DNA of 64,000 nucleotides from Salipiger mucosus DSM 16094 (GCF_000442255.1 NZ_KE557273.1:57153-121152); one strand, 5' to 3'; positions 8,686 to 17,668 are shown, numbered from the stretch's first letter. Made by a program: numbers and translations. Notes: generated from the sequence alone by a model not told the origin.

Positions 8686-9156
8686 GTGAAACTGCATCTC
8701 TGTGTCGTGGGCCGCCTGCGGGCGGGCCCCGAACGCGACCTCATCGACGACTACCTGACCCGGTTCGACCGGACGGGCCGGGGCCTTGGCCTCGGGCCCG
8801 CCTCGGTGCACGAGGTCGAGGACCGCAAGGGCGGCGGCATGGCGGCCGAGGCGGCACTGCTGCGCCGCGCGATCCCCGCCGGTGCCGCCGTCTGCGCGCT
8901 GGACGAGCGCGGGCGGCAGACGAGTTCGCCCGATTTCGCGGTGCGGCTGGGCCGGATGCGCGACGAGGGCGTCTCGGATCTTGCCTTCGTGATCGGCGGC
9001 GCGGACGGGATCGAGCCGGCGCTGCGCGATTCGGCGGACATGGCGCTGTCCTTTGGCGCGATGGTCTGGCCGCACATGCTGGCGCGGGTCATGCTGAGCG
9101 AGCAGATCTACCGCGCGGCCGCGATCCTGGCCGGAACCCCCTACCACCGCGCCTGA
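8686..9156 (+). CDS. rlmH: 23S rRNA (pseudouridine1915-N3)-methyltransferase RlmH
   Basis: A 156-residue SPOUT-class methyltransferase acting on helix 69 of 23S rRNA in the assembled 70S ribosome. The SAM-binding knot shows as FVIGGADG, and the C-terminal signature as HMLARVMLSEQIYRA. The length matches the family (about 155). The start is GTG at 8686, immediately before the conserved KLHLCVVGRLRAG. It is co-transcribed with rsfS. Transcription probably ends at the terminator at 9358, leaving a ~200-base structured 3' tail. Confidence 0.95.
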   Translation: MKLHLCVVGRLRAGPERDLIDDYLTRFDRTGRGLGLGPASVHEVEDRKGGGMAAEAALLRRAIPAGAAVCALDERGRQTSSPDFAVRLGRMRDEGVSDLAFVIGGADGIEPALRDSADMALSFGAMVWPHMLARVMLSEQIYRAAAILAGTPYHRA

Positions 9157-9303
9157 GAGGCCGTTTTCGGCGGTTTTCCGCGCTCAAGGGCGCAGGTTGA
9201 GCGGCTTTCCGCGATCGGCACAAAGTGTGTGTTGCGGGGCCGAATCGCGCCGGATTACCTGCGCTTAACGCTTCGTCACGCTGCCAGACCGGACGAGCGC
9301 TGC

Positions 9304-9352
9304 CGCCGGATCCGTCCTGTCCCCTTCGGTTTCCGCCGAGCGTGGATCCGGC
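9304..9352 (+). other. Inverted repeat in the rlmH 3' region (possible 3'-derived RNA)
   Basis: GCCGGATCC (9304-9312) pairs perfectly with GGATCCGGC (9344-9352). Within the loop TCGG and CCGA can pair again. Immediately afterwards comes a strong intrinsic terminator. Bases 9157-9303 hold no convincing gene. This could be a structured 3' untranslated region of rlmH or a separate small RNA. Confidence 0.4.
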
Positions 9353-9357
9353 TGCAA

Positions 9358-9393
9358 GGCCCCGGAGACCCCAACTCCGGGGCCTATTTTTTT
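9358..9393 (+). terminator. Intrinsic terminator of rsfS-rlmH (or of a small RNA)
   Basis: A perfect 9-bp stem GGCCCCGGA/TCCGGGGCC (9358-9366 and 9376-9384) with a 9-base loop is followed by seven T (9387-9393). On the minus strand there is no T-run, so it serves plus-strand transcription. Confidence 0.88.
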
Positions 9394-9413
9394 GTTCAGG
9401 TCTTCTCAGGTCT

Positions 9414-10217
9414 TCAGGTGTAGGCCACGACCAGAAGGATGATGCCGAGCACGACGCGGTAGATCACGTAGGGCGTGAAACTGACCGAACGCAGCAGCCG
9501 CATCATCAGCGCCAGTGCCCCCAGCGCCGAGACGAAGGCCATCGCGGCGGCGATGGCGCCGTCGCGGGCCGCCGCCGCGTCGGCGGTCGAGGCGACCTCG
9601 GCCCCCAGCAGGATGCCCGAGGCGGCGATGGTGGGGATCGACATGAGCATCGCGATCTTGGCGCCGTCCTGGCGAGCGTAGCCGAGTTGCCGCGCGGCGG
9701 TGATCGTGATGCCCGAGCGCGAGGTGCCCGGGATCAGGGCCACCGCCTGCCAGAGGCCCATGATCAGCGCGTCGCGCAGGCCCCAGTCGCCCTCGGTCCG
9801 GACCTCGGGCCCCGTCTGGTCGGCCCACCACAGCACGATGCCGAAGACGAGCATGGTCCAGCCGATGACGGCGATCGAGCGCAGCGCCTCGTCGAAGCCG
9901 GTGAGCTTGAGCAGGAGGCCGGCGATCACCACCGGCACGGTCGCCACCGCGAGCCCCAGCGCGAGCCGGGCGCCGGGCGTGTCGCGCCGCCCGGCAAGCA
10001 GTTGCAGCGTGCCGATGGCGGCGATGCGCACGTCGGACCAGAAATAGAGAATGACCGCGCCCAGGGTGCCGACATGCACCGCGACATCGATGACCTGCCC
10101 CTGATCCGCCATTCCTGTGAGATTCGGCAGCAGAATCAGGTGTCCCGACGAGGATATCGGCAGAAACTCGGTGATTCCCTGGATCAGGGCCAGTATTATC
10201 AGCTGGGTGAGAGGCAT
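9414..10217 (-). CDS. uppP: Undecaprenyl-diphosphatase UppP (BacA)
   Basis: A 267-residue polytopic membrane enzyme dephosphorylating undecaprenyl diphosphate to recycle the lipid carrier of cell-wall synthesis; it also confers bacitracin tolerance. The active-site blocks are visible: GITEFLPISSSGHL near the N-terminus and LIPGTSRSGITITAARQLG in the second half. ATG 10217 was preferred because it puts PLTQLIILALIQG at the N-terminus as in the family. A GTG seven codons earlier (10238) is possible. It is monocistronic and divergent from gltD. Confidence 0.95.
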   Translation of the reverse strand: MPLTQLIILALIQGITEFLPISSSGHLILLPNLTGMADQGQVIDVAVHVGTLGAVILYFWSDVRIAAIGTLQLLAGRRDTPGARLALGLAVATVPVVIAGLLLKLTGFDEALRSIAVIGWTMLVFGIVLWWADQTGPEVRTEGDWGLRDALIMGLWQAVALIPGTSRSGITITAARQLGYARQDGAKIAMLMSIPTIAASGILLGAEVASTADAAAARDGAIAAAMAFVSALGALALMMRLLRSVSFTPYVIYRVVLGIILLVVAYT

Positions 10218-10283
10218 GGCGGGGCTGACTCCGGTCACGTCGTGTCCCCGGTATAATCGCCTGTGTTTTCAGGGGAAGTGGAT

Positions 10284-10292
10284 AATTAGGTC
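10284..10292 (+). repeat. AATTAGGTC direct repeat, copy 1 (gltD upstream region)
   Basis: AATTAGGTC occurs here and again at 10358-10366, 74 bases apart, within the uppP-gltD intergenic region. Either may be a regulator half-site; no known motif is claimed. Confidence 0.35.
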
Positions 10293-10364
10293 CGGCATGA
10301 TACCTTGTTTTGACCCGAAAGTGCCGGAGCTGGCCCGTGCGTGGCTACAAAATCAACAATTAGG

Positions 10365-10382
10365 TCAGCAATTCTGACTTTT
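10365..10382 (+). promoter_or_regulatory. Operator-like site upstream of gltD shared with glnK
   Basis: GTCAG-CAATT-CTGAC (10365-10379) is a perfect 5-5-5 dyad, followed by TTT. The 14 bases CAATTCTGACTTTT (10369-10382) recur exactly upstream of glnK at 50376-50389. Both genes belong to ammonium assimilation, so a common nitrogen regulator is a reasonable inference. CTGACT could also serve as a weak -35 with GAGTAT 18 bases on. Confidence 0.5.
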
Positions 10383-10445
10383 ATTTCCCGCGCGCATTGA
10401 GTATTCGGGCCCAAATGGAAGTCAGTCCGTAGGAGACGTGCCACC

Positions 10446-11882
10446 ATGGCGAAGCAGCCGATGCTGAAATTCGTGCAAGTCGAGCGTGACATGCCGCTCA
10501 AAAGGACCGCCGATGAGCGGAACAAGGATTTCCACGAGATCTATGCGGAATTCGCCGACGAGAAGGCCAAGGAGCAGTCCGGCCGCTGCAGCCAGTGCGG
10601 CGTGCCCTATTGCCAGAGCCACTGCCCGCTGCACAACAACATCCCCGACTGGCTGCGGCTCACCGCGAGCGGCCGCCTGAAGGAGGCCTACGAGGTCAGC
10701 CAGGCGACGAACACCTTCCCCGAGATCTGCGGCCGCATCTGCCCGCAGGACCGCCTGTGCGAGGGGAACTGCGTGATCGAGCAGTCGGGCCACGGCACGG
10801 TGACCATCGGCGCGGTCGAGAAATACATCACCGACACAGCCTGGGAAGAAGGCTGGGTCGAGCCGCCCGCTCCCGTGCAGGAGCGCAGGGAGAGCGTGGC
10901 GATCATCGGCGCGGGCCCCGGCGGGTTGGCGGCGGCCGACGTGCTGCGCCGGGCCGGCGTGCAGGTCACGATCTACGACCGCTACGACCGCGCGGGCGGG
11001 CTGATGACCTACGGTATTCCCGGCTTCAAGCTGGAAAAGCCCATCGTCATGCGCCGCAACGAGCAACTGGCCCAGGGCGGCGTGCGCTTCGTCATGGACT
11101 GCGACGTGGGCGTGACCATGTCCTTCGACGACATCCGCGACCAGCACGACGCGGTGGTGATCGCCACGGGCGTCTACAAGTCGCGCAGCCTTCAGGGGCC
11201 GGGGTCCGGCGCCTCGGGCATCGTGCGGGCGCTGGACTACCTGACGGCCTCGAACCGGGCGTCGAACTTTGGCGACACGGTGCCGGAATGGGAGAGCGGC
11301 GAGCTCAACGCCAAGGACAAGCGCGTCGTGGTGATCGGCGGCGGCGACACGGCGATGGACTGCGTGCGCACCGCGATCCGGCAGGGCGCGACCAGCGTGA
11401 AGTGTCTCTACCGCCGCGACCGGACCAACATGCCGGGCTCGCAGCGCGAGGTGAAGAACGCCGAGGAAGAGGGCGTGCAGTTCGAGTGGCTGACCGCGCC
11501 CAAGGCCTTCAAGGGCGATCCCGTCGAGGCGGTGGTGGTCGAGAAGATGCGCCTCGGCCTGCCCGACGCGACCGGCCGCCAGAGCCCCGAGGTCATCGAG
11601 GGCTCGGACTACGAGGAGCCGGCGGACCTGGTGATCAAGGCGCTGGGTTTCGAGCCCGAGGAGCTGCCGACGCTCTGGGGCGTGCCCGAGCTGGAAGTGA
11701 CCCGCTGGGGCACCGTGAAGGCCGAGTTCACCAGCGGCCGCACCGCGCTGCCCGGCGTCTACGCCGTGGGCGACATCGTGCGCGGCGCCTCGCTGGTGGT
11801 CTGGGCGATCCGCGATGGCCGCGACTGTGCCGAGCATATCCTGCAGGATTTCGGCGCCAAGGCGGCGATCGCGGCGGAATGA
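10446..11882 (+). CDS. gltD: Glutamate synthase (NADPH) small subunit GltD
   Basis: A 478-residue flavoprotein that passes NADPH electrons through FAD and iron-sulfur clusters to GltB, which makes two glutamates from glutamine and 2-oxoglutarate. The N-terminal cysteines of the two [4Fe-4S] clusters show in RCSQCGVPYCQSHCP and CGRICPQDRLCEGNC. The FAD fold shows in IIGAGPGGLAAAD and the NADPH fold in VVVIGGGDTAMDC. Length is normal. AGGAG at 10431-10435 precedes the ATG. The partner gltB lies ~1.1 kb downstream, after two unrelated small genes. Confidence 0.96.
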   Translation: MAKQPMLKFVQVERDMPLKRTADERNKDFHEIYAEFADEKAKEQSGRCSQCGVPYCQSHCPLHNNIPDWLRLTASGRLKEAYEVSQATNTFPEICGRICPQDRLCEGNCVIEQSGHGTVTIGAVEKYITDTAWEEGWVEPPAPVQERRESVAIIGAGPGGLAAADVLRRAGVQVTIYDRYDRAGGLMTYGIPGFKLEKPIVMRRNEQLAQGGVRFVMDCDVGVTMSFDDIRDQHDAVVIATGVYKSRSLQGPGSGASGIVRALDYLTASNRASNFGDTVPEWESGELNAKDKRVVVIGGGDTAMDCVRTAIRQGATSVKCLYRRDRTNMPGSQREVKNAEEEGVQFEWLTAPKAFKGDPVEAVVVEKMRLGLPDATGRQSPEVIEGSDYEEPADLVIKALGFEPEELPTLWGVPELEVTRWGTVKAEFTSGRTALPGVYAVGDIVRGASLVVWAIRDGRDCAEHILQDFGAKAAIAAE

Positions 11883-11935
11883 CCGGGATACCGCGGCCCG
11901 GCCCCGGCGGGGTGCGGTGCCGCGGGTGTCGCGGA

Positions 11936-11958
11936 TGCGTATTTCGGGAAAGATGAAG
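11936..11958 (+). repeat. Intergenic repeat family A, copy 3
   Basis: The tail GCGTATTTCGGGAAAGATGAAG follows a GC-rich hairpin-prone stretch right after gltD and lies before the GFA gene on the same strand. Same core as the copies at 3656 and 24025. Confidence 0.65.
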
Positions 11959-12003
11959 GGCGGGCCCGCGGGCTCGCCCGGTCCCGCAGGGCGGAGGGCC
12001 CGG

Positions 12004-12438
12004 ATGGAACGGAAAGGCCAGTGCTTGTGCGGGGCGGTGCGGTTCGCCGTCGGTGCCCTGGGCAACTTCGGCGTCTGCCATTGCCGCCAGTGCCAGCGCT
12101 GGGCGGGTTCGGCGCTGTTCGGGGTGAACGTGCCCGAGGCGGCGATGCGCGTCGAGGGAGCCGAACACATCGGCAGCTTCCGGTCCTCGGACTGGGCGAC
12201 GCGCAGCTTCTGCACCCGCTGCGGCTCGGGGCTGTGGTATCGCTACGACAAGGGCGTGGACGGCACGGGCGACTACGAGGTGCCGGTGGGCCTGCTCGAC
12301 GACGCGAACGGGCTGGAGCTGCAGAGCGAGATCTTCGCCGATGCGAAGCCCGACTGCTGGGCGCTCGAGGGCGCGCACGAGCGGCTGACCAGCGCCGAGA
12401 CGCTGGCGAAGTTCGGCCCCCAGGTGGAGGGCACGTGA
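12004..12438 (+). CDS. GFA-family (glutathione-dependent formaldehyde-activating-like) zinc protein
   Basis: A 144-residue protein of the GFA/CENP-V fold. Zinc-binding cysteines are visible in CLCGAVRF, CHCRQCQRW and CTRCGSGLWY. The name comes from Paracoccus Gfa, but most members have no demonstrated formaldehyde activity, so function is left open. Start ATG 12004 fits the conserved KGQCLCG N-terminus. Its TGA overlaps the ATG of the next gene by one base, so these two genes form a coupled pair sitting inside the gltD-gltB interval. Confidence 0.8.
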   Translation: MERKGQCLCGAVRFAVGALGNFGVCHCRQCQRWAGSALFGVNVPEAAMRVEGAEHIGSFRSSDWATRSFCTRCGSGLWYRYDKGVDGTGDYEVPVGLLDDANGLELQSEIFADAKPDCWALEGAHERLTSAETLAKFGPQVEGT

Positions 12439-12980
12439 TGCGGCTGATGATGACATTCGCGCTTTGCGCCTTGCCGCTGGCGGGCGCGGCCGAGACCGGC
12501 CAGCCCTATGCCGGGCAGCAGGGGCGCGATATCGCGACGCTGTCGGAGGCCGACGTGACGGCGATCCTGGCCGGCGAGGGCTGGGGGCTCGCGAAGCCCG
12601 CCGAGCTGAGCGGCTACCCGGGCCCGGCGCATGTGCTGGAGCTGGCCGAGGCCCTGGAGTTGACCGAGGACCAGCGCACGCAGGTGCAGCGGGCCTACGA
12701 CATGATGCGCGCGGAAGCGCAGGACGCGGGCGCGGCCTATGTCGAGAGCGAGCGGCACCTGACGCGGATGTTCCGCGCGGGCCATGCCGACCCCGAGATG
12801 CTGGCCACCGCGCTGCAGAGCTCGGCCGCCGCCTTCGCGCGGCTGCGCGAGGTGCATCTTGCCGCGCATCTCGCGGTGACGCCGCTGCTGAGCGACGAAC
12901 AGAAAGAGACATACGCGCAGATGCGCGGTTACGACGGCGCGGCCGGTGGCACTGACCACCAGGGCCACGCCCAGCATTGA
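12438..12980 (+). CDS. Periplasmic Spy/CpxP-like (LTxxQ motif) protein
   Basis: A 180-residue protein with a short signal peptide (residues 1-17, cleavage near AGAAE). A helical middle carries LTEDQRTQVQ, the LTxxQ motif of Spy/CpxP-type envelope chaperones and metal-response proteins, and a matching LLSDEQKETY follows near the C-terminus. The His-containing end (TDHQGHAQH) could bind metal. The family is inferred from motif and helical layout, not from overall similarity. It is coupled to the upstream GFA gene (TGATG) and ends 17 bases before gltB. Confidence 0.6.
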   Translation: MRLMMTFALCALPLAGAAETGQPYAGQQGRDIATLSEADVTAILAGEGWGLAKPAELSGYPGPAHVLELAEALELTEDQRTQVQRAYDMMRAEAQDAGAAYVESERHLTRMFRAGHADPEMLATALQSSAAAFARLREVHLAAHLAVTPLLSDEQKETYAQMRGYDGAAGGTDHQGHAQH

Positions 12981-12997
12981 GCCAGGGAGACCGGACC

Positions 12998-15900
12998 ATG
13001 ACCAAGTACGACGAGAATTGGGTGGCGGCCGAGGAAGCCAAGCGCAAGTGGATGGCCGAGAACGGGCTGTATTCCGAGGAGGAGGAGCATTCCTCCTGCG
13101 GGGTGGGGCTTGTCGTCTCGATCGACGGCCGCCCGAGCCGCAAGGTCGTTGAATCCGGCATCACCGCGCTCAAGGCGATCTGGCACCGCGGTGCGGTCGA
13201 TGCCGACGGCAAGACCGGTGACGGCGCGGGCATCCACGTTCAGATCCCGGTGAACTTCTTCTACGACCAGATCGACCGCACCGGGCACAGCCCGCGCAAG
13301 GACGAGCTGATGGCAGTGGGCCAGGTCTTTCTGCCGCGCACCGATTTCGGCGCGCAGGAGACCTGCCGGACCATCGTGGAGACCGAGGTCCTGCGCATGG
13401 GCCACTACATCTACGGCTGGCGCCACGTTCCGGTGAACGTCGACTGCCTGGGCGAGAAGGCCAACGCGACGCGCCCCGAGATCGAGCAGATCCTGATCTC
13501 GAACGCCAAGGGCGTGGACGAGGAGACCTTCGAGCGCGAGCTCTACGTCATCCGCCGCCGGATCGAGAAGGCGGCCATGGCAGCGGGCATCACGCAGCTC
13601 TACATCGCGTCGCTGTCCTGCCGCTCGATCATCTACAAGGGCATGATGCTGGCCGAGCAGGTGGCGGATTTCTATCCCGACCTGCAGGACGAACGCTTCG
13701 AGTCCGCCTTCGCGATCTATCACCAGCGCTACTCGACCAACACCTTCCCGCAGTGGTGGCTGGCGCAGCCCTTCCGCATGCTCGCGCACAACGGCGAGAT
13801 CAACACGCTGAAGGGCAACCTGAACTGGATGAAGAGCCACGAGATCCGCATGGCCTCGTCGACCTTCGGGGACATGGCCGAGGACATCAAGCCGATCATC
13901 GCGAGCGGGGCCTCGGACTCGGCGGCGCTGGACGCGGTCTTCGAGGTGCTGGTGCGCGCCGGGCGCAACGCGCCCATGGCCAAGACCATGCTGATCCCCG
14001 AGTCCTGGTCCAAGCAGGCGGTGGAACTGCCGCAGGCCTGGGTCGACATGTATTCCTACGTCAACTCGGTGATGGAGCCCTGGGACGGCCCCGCGGCGCT
14101 GGCCATGACCGACGGCCGCTGGGTCTGCGGCGGGCTTGATCGCAACGGGCTGCGCCCGATGCGCTACGTCGTGACCGGCGACGGCCTGCTGATCGCGGGC
14201 TCCGAGGCCGGCATGGTGCCGGTCGACGAGGGCACGGTCCGCGAGAAGGGCGCGCTTGGCCCGGGCCAGATCATCGCCGTCGACATGGAAGAGGGCAAGC
14301 TCTACCACGACACCCAGATCAAGGACCGCCTGGCGGCGAGCCAGCCTTTCGGCGAATGGGTCGGCAAGATCACCGACCTCGACGCGGCGCTCGCGGGCGT
14401 GACCGAGAAGCCGATCTTCTCGGGCGGCGATCTGCGCAAGCGGCAGATCGCGGCTGGCTTCACCATGGAAGAGCTCGAGCAGATCCTCGCGCCCATGGCC
14501 GAGGACGGCAAGGAAGCGCTGGCCTCGATGGGCGACGACACGCCCTCGGCTGTGCTGTCCAAGAAGTATCGTCCGCTGAGCCACTTCTTCCGGCAGAACT
14601 TCAGCCAGGTGACCAACCCGCCGATCGACAGCCTGCGCGAATTCCGCGTGATGTCGCTCAAGACGCGGTTCGGCAACCTCAAGAACGTGCTGGACGAGAG
14701 CAGCTCGCAGACCGAGATCCTCGTGCTGGACAGCCCTTTCGTGGGCAACGCCCAGTTCGAGGAGCTGACCTCGCACTTCAACGCGGGGCTGGTCGAGATC
14801 GACTGCACCTTCCCGGTGGGCGGCGATCATGACGCGCTGCGCCGGGGGCTCGAGCGCATCCGCGCCGAGGCCGAGGACGCCGTGCGCTCGGGCGGGGGGC
14901 ACATTGTGCTGACCGACCAGCACCAGTCCGAGGACAAGGTCGCGATGCCGATGATCCTGGCGACCAGCGCGGTGCACTCGTGGCTGACCAAGAAAGGCCT
15001 GCGCACCTTCTGCAGCCTGGGCGTGCGTTCGGCCGAGTGCATCGACCCGCATTACTTCGCGGTCCTCGTGGGCTGCGGCGCGACCATCGTGAACCCCTAC
15101 CTCGCCGAGGACAGCCTTGCCGACCGGATCGAGCGCGGGCTTCTCGAGATGACGCTGACCGAGGCGATCGCGAAGTACCGCGAGGCCATCGACCAGGGCC
15201 TGCTCAAGATCATGTCCAAGATGGGCATCTCGGTGATCTCGTCCTATCGCGGCGGTCTCAACTTTGAGGCCGTGGGCCTGTCGCGCGCCATGTGCGCCGA
15301 GTATTTCCCCGGCATGCTGAGCCGGATCTCGGGCATCGGGGTGAGCGGCATCCAGAAGAAGTCGGAGGAGATCCACGAGCTGGCCTTCCGCGGCGGGCGC
15401 GACGTGCTGCCCATCGGCGGCTTCTACAAGGCGCGCAAATCGGGCGAGACCCACGCCTGGGGGGCGCAGACGATGCACCTCATGCAGGCGGCCTGCAACA
15501 AGTCCTCCTACGAGCTGTGGAAGACCTATTCCAAGGCGATGCGGGCCAACCCGCCGATCCACCTGCGTGACCTGCTGGACTTCAAGCCGGTCGGCAAGCC
15601 GATCCCGCTGGAGGAGGTCGAGAGCATCACCTCGATCCGCAAGCGCTTCGTGACGCCGGGCATGTCGCTGGGCGCGCTGAGCCCCGAGGCGCACAAGACG
15701 CTGAACGTTGCGATGAACCGCATCGGCGCCAAGTCGGACTCGGGCGAGGGCGGCGAGGATCCGGCGCACTTCGTGCCGGAGCCCAACGGCGACAACCCCT
15801 CGGCGAAGATCAAGCAGGTGGCCTCGGGCCGGTTCGGCGTGACCGCCGAGTACCTGAACAACTGCGAGGAACTTGAGATCAAGGTCGCGCAGGGCGCCAA

Positions 15901-17542
15901 GCCCGGCGAGGGCGGCCAGCTGCCCGGCATGAAGGTGACCGAGCTGATCGCGCGGCTGCGGCATTCGACGCCGGGCGTGATGCTGATCTCGCCGCCGCCG
16001 CACCACGACATCTACTCGATCGAGGACCTCGCGCAGCTGATCTACGACCTCAAGCAGATCAACCCGCGCTGCAAGGTGACGGTGAAGCTGGTGGCCTCGT
16101 CGGGCGTGGGCACCATCGCGGCGGGCGTGGCCAAGGCCAAGGCCGACGTGATCCTGATCGCCGGCCACAACGGCGGCACGGGCGCCTCGCCCGCGACCTC
16201 GATCAAGTACGCGGGCCTGCCCTGGGAGATGGGCCTCTCGGAGGCGCACCAGGTGCTGGCGATGAACAAGCTGCGCGACCGGGTGACGCTGCGCACCGAC
16301 GGCGGCCTGCGCACCGGGCGTGACATCGTCATGGCCGCGATGATGGGGGCCGAGGAATACGGCATCGGGACCGCGGCGCTGATCGCCATGGGCTGCATCA
16401 TGGTCCGCCAGTGCCAGTCGAACACCTGCCCGGTGGGCGTCTGCACCCAGGACCCGTCGCTGCGTGACAAGTTCACCGGCAACGCGGACAAGGTGGTGAA
16501 TCTCATCACCTACTACGCCACCGAGGTGCGCGAGATCCTCGCCTCGATCGGGGCACGGTCGCTCAATGAGGTGGTGGGCCGGGCCGACCTGCTGCGGCAG
16601 GTCAGCCGGGGTGCCGAGCACCTGGACGATCTCGACCTCAACCCGCTGCTGATCCGCGTGGATGGGGCCGACGACATCGTCTACGACCGCTACAAGCCGC
16701 GGAACCCCGTGCTCGACACGCTGGATGCCGAGATCGTGCGCGACGCGCACCGCTTCCTCGAGGACGGCGAGAAGATGCAGCTCAGCTACGCGGTGCAGAA
16801 CACGCACCGCACGGTGGGCACGCGGACCTCGTCGCACATCGTGTCGAAGTTCGGCATGCGCAACGCGCTGCAGCCCAACCACCTGCACGTCAAGCTGACG
16901 GGCAGCGCAGGCCAGTCGCTGGGGGCGTTCCTGGCGCCGGGGCTGAAGATCGAGGTCTCGGGCGATGCCAACGACTATGTGGGCAAGGGCTTGTCGGGCG
17001 GCACCGTGGTGGTGCGGCCGCCGATGATGTCGCCGCTGACCGCCTCGGAGAACACGATCATCGGCAACACCGTGCTTTACGGGGCGACCGACGGTTACCT
17101 CTTCGCCGCGGGCAAGGCGGGCGAGCGCTTCGCGGTCCGCAACTCGGGCGCGCAGGTCGTGGTCGAGGGCTGCGGCAGCAACGGCTGCGAGTACATGACC
17201 GGCGGCGTGGCGGTGATCCTCGGGCCGATCGGGGCCAACTTCGGCGCCGGCATGACCGGGGGCATGGCCTATCTCTACGATCCCGAGGGCATGGCCGATG
17301 CGCTGATGAACAAGACCAGCCTGGTGACCTGCCCGGTCACGGTCGACGAGTGGGAAGCCGAGCTGCGCGGCCTGATCGAGCGTCACGTCGAGGAGACCGG
17401 CAGCCGCAAGGCGCAGGACATCCTGCAGCACTGGGAGACCGAGAAGGCGCAGTTCGTGCAGGTCTGCCCGAAGGAGATGCTCGACAAGATCGCGCATCCG
17501 CTGGGGATCGAGGACGAGCTCGCCGCCATGCCGGCGGAGTGA
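12998..17542 (+). CDS. gltB: Glutamate synthase (NADPH) large subunit GltB
   Basis: A 1514-residue enzyme producing glutamate from glutamine and 2-oxoglutarate with GltD. After a ~33-residue propeptide the nucleophile Cys34 (SSCGVGLVV) begins the Ntn glutaminase domain; cleavage before it is known for the family. Central and FMN-binding domains follow, with GHNGGTGASPATSIKYAG near residue 1060 and the [3Fe-4S] cysteines in RQCQSNTCPVGVC. The C-terminal beta-helix shows repeated Gly motifs (GGTVVVRPP, GCGSNGCEYMTGG). ATG 12998 was chosen with GGAGA upstream. A very long antisense open frame here is a codon-bias shadow. Confidence 0.97.
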   Translation: MTKYDENWVAAEEAKRKWMAENGLYSEEEEHSSCGVGLVVSIDGRPSRKVVESGITALKAIWHRGAVDADGKTGDGAGIHVQIPVNFFYDQIDRTGHSPRKDELMAVGQVFLPRTDFGAQETCRTIVETEVLRMGHYIYGWRHVPVNVDCLGEKANATRPEIEQILISNAKGVDEETFERELYVIRRRIEKAAMAAGITQLYIASLSCRSIIYKGMMLAEQVADFYPDLQDERFESAFAIYHQRYSTNTFPQWWLAQPFRMLAHNGEINTLKGNLNWMKSHEIRMASSTFGDMAEDIKPIIASGASDSAALDAVFEVLVRAGRNAPMAKTMLIPESWSKQAVELPQAWVDMYSYVNSVMEPWDGPAALAMTDGRWVCGGLDRNGLRPMRYVVTGDGLLIAGSEAGMVPVDEGTVREKGALGPGQIIAVDMEEGKLYHDTQIKDRLAASQPFGEWVGKITDLDAALAGVTEKPIFSGGDLRKRQIAAGFTMEELEQILAPMAEDGKEALASMGDDTPSAVLSKKYRPLSHFFRQNFSQVTNPPIDSLREFRVMSLKTRFGNLKNVLDESSSQTEILVLDSPFVGNAQFEELTSHFNAGLVEIDCTFPVGGDHDALRRGLERIRAEAEDAVRSGGGHIVLTDQHQSEDKVAMPMILATSAVHSWLTKKGLRTFCSLGVRSAECIDPHYFAVLVGCGATIVNPYLAEDSLADRIERGLLEMTLTEAIAKYREAIDQGLLKIMSKMGISVISSYRGGLNFEAVGLSRAMCAEYFPGMLSRISGIGVSGIQKKSEEIHELAFRGGRDVLPIGGFYKARKSGETHAWGAQTMHLMQAACNKSSYELWKTYSKAMRANPPIHLRDLLDFKPVGKPIPLEEVESITSIRKRFVTPGMSLGALSPEAHKTLNVAMNRIGAKSDSGEGGEDPAHFVPEPNGDNPSAKIKQVASGRFGVTAEYLNNCEELEIKVAQGAKPGEGGQLPGMKVTELIARLRHSTPGVMLISPPPHHDIYSIEDLAQLIYDLKQINPRCKVTVKLVASSGVGTIAAGVAKAKADVILIAGHNGGTGASPATSIKYAGLPWEMGLSEAHQVLAMNKLRDRVTLRTDGGLRTGRDIVMAAMMGAEEYGIGTAALIAMGCIMVRQCQSNTCPVGVCTQDPSLRDKFTGNADKVVNLITYYATEVREILASIGARSLNEVVGRADLLRQVSRGAEHLDDLDLNPLLIRVDGADDIVYDRYKPRNPVLDTLDAEIVRDAHRFLEDGEKMQLSYAVQNTHRTVGTRTSSHIVSKFGMRNALQPNHLHVKLTGSAGQSLGAFLAPGLKIEVSGDANDYVGKGLSGGTVVVRPPMMSPLTASENTIIGNTVLYGATDGYLFAAGKAGERFAVRNSGAQVVVEGCGSNGCEYMTGGVAVILGPIGANFGAGMTGGMAYLYDPEGMADALMNKTSLVTCPVTVDEWEAELRGLIERHVEETGSRKAQDILQHWETEKAQFVQVCPKEMLDKIAHPLGIEDELAAMPAE

Positions 17543-17570
17543 TCGCCCGCGCGGGCACGACGACGACAGG

Positions 17571-17598
17571 GGGCCCGGGCGTGACGTCCGGGCCCTTT
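17571..17598 (+). terminator. Possible terminator after gltB
   Basis: GGGCCCGG (17571-17578) and CCGGGCCC (17588-17595) form an 8-bp GC stem followed only by TTT. The short T-tract makes it a weak candidate. Confidence 0.4.
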
Positions 17599-17668
17599 CC
17601 GGTTTCGGGCCGCCGAGGGCGGCCTTGCATGGTGACAGCCCGGGCCCCGGGCGTGTAGATCGGACGGC

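Noticed and set aside
9229..9423. A 64-residue protein frame between rlmH and uppP
   Set aside because: No ribosome-binding site; it reads straight through the terminator and has no recognisable features.
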